DNA of 64,000 nucleotides from Epiperipatus broadwayi. Its lineage: Eukaryota > Onychophora > Udeonychophora > Euonychophora > Peripatidae. This document shows, one piece after another, positions 57,491 to 64,000 of the stretch. The notes under the pieces were generated by a model. The model was not told the origin of the DNA. It ran no database searches and saw nothing but the letters and a program-made list of their open reading frames with translations. The position numbers and the translations under genes are program-made. The stretch is taken from NCBI GenBank assembly GCA_028023455.1, contig JAQFVV010000002.1, positions 29,891,725-29,955,724 on the forward strand, read 5' to 3'. The stretch's first letter is position 1. Every line of letters starts with the position of its first letter.

Positions 57491-57690
57491 CACTGGTCAG
57501 GCCAGCAACACCTGAAGAAGAGGGAGATTAATACCTCCCGAAACATTGTGCATATACTAACCTGTTTAATGTGCTATTACTAACAGTTGAATGTATTTGG
57601 AATATTTAAATAAAGCTAATTTTTTCTAAAGACATTCAATACGTATGTTAAATGATGGAAATAGTCCAATATAAAAATACAATATTAAAC

Positions 57691-60600
57691 CTCAATTTTA
57701 AAATTTTAGTCTTAACTTAAAGCATTTTTAAAAAAAAAACTTTTCAAGACTATTGAAAAAATATTTTTTTTCTTTATTCTTTATATATATAGTATAATAG
57801 CCCTACTTTTATATTTTAATTTTATTATATAATATAGATATAATACAATTTAACAGCTTGCACACCCAAGCACCATATTGAATTTTTTAAAAAACTGACT
57901 TGAGACACACTTTTCGCAATAACTTCAGTTTTAATAATATTAGAGCAAAAAACTTTACATTGATAGAAACTAGAAAAACTAAGGAAAACAATAAGGCTAT
58001 GATAAATAGTGATACCATTTAAAAAATAAGGGAAAAAAAGAGAATTCAATATCCAATATAATTATTACTTTATTGTTTGTTCATAACTTTTTAATTTATC
58101 ATTAAGTTTAAATTACATCTTCAGTGATAATTTCTTTGTATTCCTCACAAAATTATCTTTCAAATCATATATAGTATTTCTTACCTGAGATAATCCATAG
58201 CTTCAGAATCTTCAAAACTATTCACATAATTTATTTTTATCTTTTATCCCAAAAGTAAAACAAATCTCAGGCATCTATAAGAAAAAGGTTCATCCTAATA
58301 AAGGGTACAAAACAAACATTTCCAGAAGGTGAATATGCATTTGTCAACATAGCAATTGGCTTTTTATCTATCTAAAACTAGAAATTGAAGGCTACAGTCT
58401 GTATCAATGATAAAATGAGTTTCATCTCATTTTATATTTTTTGTGTACACCAGTGATGTTTATATTCTTTATGCACACCAGTGATGCTATCTTGTTATAT
58501 TTATTGTCCCACAGAGATATAATTTATTGGTATATATCTCATTTGCTAGCTATAGACTTGAAAATAATGTGATGCAAGATGTGGCAAAACTACTGACTCC
58601 ACAGCATGAATATCAAGGCATAGGTAAGAATCAGAATTTGATTCTTTGCCTGCATACAATTCCATGTGGTATATACATAATTATTGTGGCTATCTCACAC
58701 ACACCATTTGAAATCTCTATTGGTTTTAAGTGTTTATATGTTCACATGGTACTATGCCCAGTAAATTTTGTGATTGCTTTACTGCAATCTTTCTGTACAT
58801 CTGATAATCAGTCTTAAAATTTACATTGCACTGCTCTCTATATGTAAATCATTGTGTTATACAAATATGCAAGTGCAAGCATAAATACACTAATACAAAT
58901 ATAAACACATTAATAAATAATTAAACCTTTTGAAAATCATTATGTCTATAAAATAGGGTTGCCTCAAACTTGGATCAGAGACTCAAAATTACGTTGTACA
59001 TAAACCACATTTGTTATATTTGAATACAAACTTATATACGCATAATAAAGAGCATAAATGATTTAATATATAATTTATATAGTACACAGACACAGCAATA
59101 CAAACGCAAACACAATAAATTACGCCATTTATCAATTTAAAATTTTTTTTTAAATATTCAAATAATTAAAATTAAATACTTATGACCAATATTCTGTGAT
59201 TACGTTTTTATCACGTTGAAGACCTTGAAATGTGAATTATCGGCATATTTTTAATTCATTTTATTACTTACTTTTGCCGATTAAAAAAATTTGCCTTTGT
59301 CTTCTCTATGCAAACTAGTAAACTCAGCAGAAAAGAAAAAAAATAAATGAATCTATTACTAAAAATATTAATAAAAAATTCAAATTTTATCTGATTTCAA
59401 TTCAAGATATACCATTTCAAAGAGATTTTCAAGCAGCAACGAATACCAGGATTTCTGTTGATGTCATGCTTATAGTTTTCATGCAATTTTAAAAATAAAA
59501 AATTTCAACAAATCAGCTGATGCAAGCATGTGACACACTATAACAAAGCAACCCGTTAAACTAGGTAAACTATATACAAATCATTCGAGCAGAGGAGAAA
59601 TAGTCAGTATTTTACATATACTAATAGTCAGACCAGGTAATGTCTGTAAATACACAGACCATACTACCTCTAAAGACCAGTAAACCCACTTTCATTACTA
59701 AAAGCACAATACCTTTTTCGTGAATACTTTTAATTTATACAGGATTTGCATCCAGGCACCATCCAGAGAATTCTGGAATATCCAAAAGAGATTTTATACT
59801 CTTCTATTGCATGTTTCCTCAGCTGGCTCAATTGAACATAAGGAAACTCACATGATCAGCAATCAGATATTGAATATTTAAAATTATATTTTACAAATTT
59901 TATAACTACCTTTTTATATGGTGAGATTCAAAAAACAGAATTCTGGCCAAATTAACAAGTAAACATTTATTTATACATCAAATTATAATAAAATAAAACT
60001 TGAAGTAATTACAAAGTTGTTTTAAGCAGAATTAATTTCATTTTAAATAAGGAAATAAGAATTTACATATTTTCTTGATTTTAGCAGTTTGTAGGGAAAA
60101 TATAAATTTTATCCCTTGTATTTCAGTTTAAGTCTAGATGTTGATTTTTGCTTCATTTGGCCTAGGTTTTGGTTAGAACTTTTCTGAAGATGATTACCCA
60201 TTAAAGTCTTTACTGTCTTCATTTGTAGGGCATGAGCTCATGAACAATATTCTTGCATTGGCTTCCAGTTTCCTTTTTTCTAGCTTTTTGCCAGGATAGT
60301 GCATATCTTCATGTACATGTCAAATGACATTCTTGAACATAGGACAGGTATATATCTCAGCAATGGTAGGTTGTTTTGACCACATCTCAGATTATTGGTA
60401 ATCTATAGGAACTGCATGGTGTGACACCAAATGAACACCCCTTTTGGTGAATCTAACAAAGTAGGGTGGTGGTATGATGTTCAGATTCCTATACATTTCT
60501 TGAGCTACAATACTAGAAGTCCACAATGACAAAGACCATACAATTCAGCATGTATTATCAGCAACACAACAAAAATAATAGAACCTATACTAATGAAAAT

Positions 60601-61128
60601 TTATTAGCTTTTATACCCTTGACCAACCATTTCTGAGCATCATCCATCTACACATTTTTTGATTTTTAATTTCAGTAAAACAACCTAATCCATTCTGTAT
60701 TAGATGATTTATAAAATTTTATATTTGATTTGCTAATTTTTTTACCCACATTATTGTACATTTCTTTATAAAATTAATTCTTTTTTAGTTCTTTTTTTTC
60801 TTTTGTAGTTTTAAAGAAAAGATAAACAATTTTTACTATTTTTATTTTGCTAGCAATTACTTTTATTTTTTAATTAAAACTTTTATCATTATAATTTCAT
60901 TCAAAGTTTGAATTATTTTTCTCTATTTTTTTTTTAATTTTAAAGTAGACTAGAATAATTTGACCAGAGTTTTAGTTTTAATAAGTTATGACAAGCATAA
61001 GAAATGGTGATCATGTGATGTTTGGTGGATTAATCAGAGAGCTTATAAGACTCGAATTATAGGATCTCTACAGAATCAGGGACTATAGCTTTGACAATCA
61101 TAACTAAATTTGTATGCACATATTGTAA
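57691..61128. other. AT-rich stretch, no gene recognised
   Basis: ORFs at 57825-58049 and 58527-58817 have no motifs. A short tandem ACACCAGTGATG occurs at 58447 and 58476. The minus strand of 60140-60520 has codon-like composition but no family is recognised. An edge of fold-back F1 (GGTGATCATGTGATGTTTGGTGG) lies at about 61003-61028. Confidence 0.4.
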
Positions 61129-64000
61129 CGATCAGAATCGTCTATCTCGCTAACACACTGCAAAATTCAAACCCCAAACACGAAACTGAACACTCTAGGA
61201 GGGGTTGCCTTCTAGATATACTAACTTCGAATCTAAAGTCTAAATTCCACAGAGCCACCTACTTGATAACGCGTCTGATGCTACTACTAGTATAACCTTT
61301 TACCGGTGCCTGGTGGTCAGGGAGAAACAAAGAGACTCTATACTAAGATAAGTTTGAGTTGCTAATTAACGTCTATGGATGTACAAAAGAAATGTAGAAA
61401 ATAGATATATAGACCAAGACAGTGATAGGAATCAATAAAATAAAAAATAAAAATTAGTTTTAAATGATTTCAAAGATTTATTTATATAGGAATATATATA
61501 TAATGCCACTGTCTGCTTATATGAGACAGGGACACTTACTAAATAATTGTTGGCATTACATTCAATTAAATGACAAAAAGGTTTTAAAGAAAATATATTC
61601 TATCCCTCGGGCTAATATAATATTACGATAATGTGCTTAAAAGAGATGGGAACATGTGCGAGGTGCTTTGAGTAATTATAAAAGTTTAATAAAATATTTG
61701 AAAATGAAGGGTTATAGAATGTTTATTGATTTCGAGAATAGCACGGACAAAAGCTTACTAAGAGATAAAGTGGGGATGTGATCAAGGCATTTATTTTATA
61801 ATAATAATTAAAGCAGAGGGGAGGTCGGTATTGCTAATAATGAATTTATTCAAGGATGGAGGGTGTGACACATTTAAGTCACGGATGCTTTGTAAAATTA
61901 TATATAAATAAATGGGAAATATTTGGAATGACTACGGAGGGCATCTCGCCGCTGACCCGTAGGAATGTGTTATCATGGACAGCCGAAACTTAGCGACTGG
62001 GTGACGACTGCGTCTAATTCCCAGGTGTGACATTTGAGTACACACTCTGCCTGGGAACCGCAGGAAACGAAAAGGGAACGGACTTGGCCGTTTAAAATCC
62101 TTGGAAAGAAAAACAAAGTGGTCTCAACAACCAATTCATTTACCAGCAATACTAGACTAATGTATATAAAACATACAAGATGGATTCACTTAGATTGGGA
62201 AAAATGCCCAATCAAATTCCCAGAAATTCATTTAAAAGGGTCCGCACATTCTTGACGTGAATGACGAACTTTGAAATTAAAGTAGAAGATTTTACAATAG
62301 GCAAATGCATGCTTGCGGGTTTGAACAGAAAGTATAATTTATTTACACAATCATGCATTTGTGGCACATTTTAATCATTGACCTCCCACATACTCTCATA
62401 TTAGATTAAAATCAATAAAATGTAGATTTTAAACTATTTGATTATTATATAAAGAAGATTAGAATAACCCTCGAACGAGTGATTTGCAAGATAATAAAAT
62501 TGGGAATTATTTATAAATTTAAAATATGCCTTAATATCGGCGTCTTACTTTCAACAAAGGAATAATTCACTCGGTCAAAGACTATTCTGACACATTATCA
62601 TAATAAAATAAAAGAAAGATTAATAAATAGAAAATATTAACCCAAGGATAGAGAGCAAAACTGTGATTATATTAGAACACGTTAGAGGAATACATAATAA
62701 AGTCAAATGAAATAAAAGAAAACAATTTAAAATAGCTATAGCATGTTAGTTAGGAATCACAAGAGCTCTTGGGTTAATTTGGGGTTACCTCTGGAGAAGC
62801 ATTTGCAGGTAGATTGATGGTCGGCAGGTTTTATACAATTCAGCAGCAAAATCTGGAATTGTTCATATTTTTGGCAGCAGCAGCAGTTCTGGGGTTTCTT
62901 ATGTGATAGCTTTCAATGGTCTAGAGCAGTGGCCGGCCATTCCCGAGAGGAAAATAGCCTTCTTGCCGGCTCTACTCCGTCATTTCAAGGTTAGCAATTT
63001 TGAAGGTTGGGTGATTCATAGTTGAAACTGTAAACATGGTCAATTAATTTGGAGACGAAAACTCGGCTTCAAATTTAAGTTCGCAGGCACGTAGCTAAAA
63101 ATCTCACTAAAATATATTTTGGAATCTTGATCGAAGAATATTTTCACTAGAATCATTTCATTAGCAAATCACTAGAATGGAGAACAAAAGAAAACCCTAC
63201 CTTTTATAGTGAAATTGAACAATACAACTGCCCTGGAGCTTTTACAAAAATATTTTGGACTTGCTTACTTATCAGCTTTAATTAATTCTATCCGAATGTC
63301 TAAAGGAATTCAACAAAATTTTAATTAATTTCTATTGTTAACTTCCTTGTCGACATTTGAATTACAAACTTGATTTAATTAAAATTACGTTTACTAATTG
63401 AAAGAAAACCTTAAGTGGACATCTGCTGTATTTTTAGATAATAATTAAAACTATTGTTCCTACCAGCCCTCATTTATTCTAACAGAAAATATATGGCGTG
63501 ATTTTAAATTCAAAAGAAAATTATTTTACTTTTTAAATTTCAATATTTGAATCTATTTACTAAACGAATATGAATTTTATTTTAAATCAAAAATATATTA
63601 CGACTGTAATATATTTTTGTAAATAGATTCAGACAAAATAATTTTAACTAACAATTTATAATTTTATCATAAGTTTTAAAATACATATCATAGTGTGTGC
63701 AATTAAGACTTATATAACCTACTTTTAAATAAATCTAAATTATGTGAACATACACATAATTCATAACATTTTATTGATTTGGGAATGAGTTATACTTATA
63801 TATAACAAGAGCGTTGTATTCGTGGTTTAAAATTGGGCGGGATTTTGGGCATATAAGTGCATTGCAGACACACTATGATACATTGGGGTTCAAACTAAGG
63901 TATGAGGGTAGGAAATAGGTGAGAAAAGGTGAAATGAAGAACAAAGCAGATCTTATTGTTTCAATATATGTATGTGAATATATATAAAGACAATGAATTA
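61129..64000. mobile_element. Possible LTR-type element with TGTAACGATC start, runs to window end
   Basis: Starts TGTAACGATCAGAATCG, similar to the end of the 13459-15565 insertion. The first 1.2 kb is CpG-richer than its surroundings (61140-61360, 61920-62110). No matching far end (CGTTACA) is seen before 64000 and no protein domain is recognised, so the call is tentative. The ORFs at 61110-61295 and 62034-62255 are unsupported. Confidence 0.3.

Larger units (their letters stand above)
56990..57690. repeat. Fold-back F2 with two opposed tRNA-derived SINEs
   Basis: Left outer arm TATTTTTATATTGGACTATT is mirrored at the right (AATAGTCCAATATAAAAATA). Inside are a minus-strand tRNA-like head (57196-57280) and a plus-strand one (57407-57490) pointing away from the centre. 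Near-identical arrangement to 21905-22835. Confidence 0.88.

Noticed and set aside
60140-60520. Minus-strand transposase remnant
   Set aside because: Codon-like composition is visible but no catalytic motif or terminal repeat could be found, so no family can be named.
62034-62255. 73-codon ORF in the CpG-richer end region
   Set aside because: No motif, no neighbouring exon signals, and it lies in a putative non-coding repeat.

Overview
This is an AT-rich, intron-bearing metazoan window with very low gene density, dominated by retroelements, fold-back repeats and homopolymer runs. tRNA-derived SINEs of the kind described in octopus, Penelope-like element (PLE) remains, RTE-type LINE remains and the sparse-gene layout suggest a lophotrochozoan, most likely a cephalopod mollusc. 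This is an inference; no species-specific marker was identified.

Only one gene is recognised with confidence: a two-exon GEMIN6 (exon 1 42880-43025, exon 2 48500-48860, plus strand, about 168 aa). It is split by a 5.5-kb intron holding a decayed RTE-type LINE and a fold-back element. A second probable gene, minus strand near 9643-11181, encodes a long Glu/Lys-rich protein that I do not recognise. All other coding traces are broken transposon genes or a broken host-gene copy.

Layout: 1-6168 holds tRNA-derived SINEs, a LINE reverse transcriptase remnant and three hammerhead-bearing repeat modules. 6169-9248 and 13376-18486 are two copies of a 3-kb non-coding repeat with TG...CA ends; the second is split by a 2.1-kb LTR-like insertion. 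The orphan gene and a poly(A)-rich tract lie between them. 19380-24140 contains fold-backs, a LINE remnant and a paired tRNA-SINE. 24401-25744 is a tandem plus inverted array of a ~465-bp module carrying a hammerhead ribozyme, with an 11-bp target-site duplication (TSD). 33414-39657 is a 6.2-kb composite: hammerhead modules at both edges, a 13-bp TSD, and a core with a broken Ty3-like gag, a captured fragment resembling GOLGA2/GM130, a polypurine tract and an LTR-like end. A third copy of the 3-kb repeat is nested in the gag. 41309-41713 is a LINE C-terminus. 42880-48934 is GEMIN6. 49173-49907 is a PLE fragment (reverse transcriptase end plus GIY-YIG endonuclease). 50143-50485, 52316-53025, 54000-55390 and 56990-57690 are further fold-back, hammerhead and SINE units. 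61129-64000 is a CpG-richer tract that may be another LTR-type element.

The most interesting signal is the set of type I hammerhead ribozymes (seven near-intact, five decayed) in retrozyme/PLE-like modules, and the composite in which such modules bracket an LTR-type core carrying a host gene fragment.
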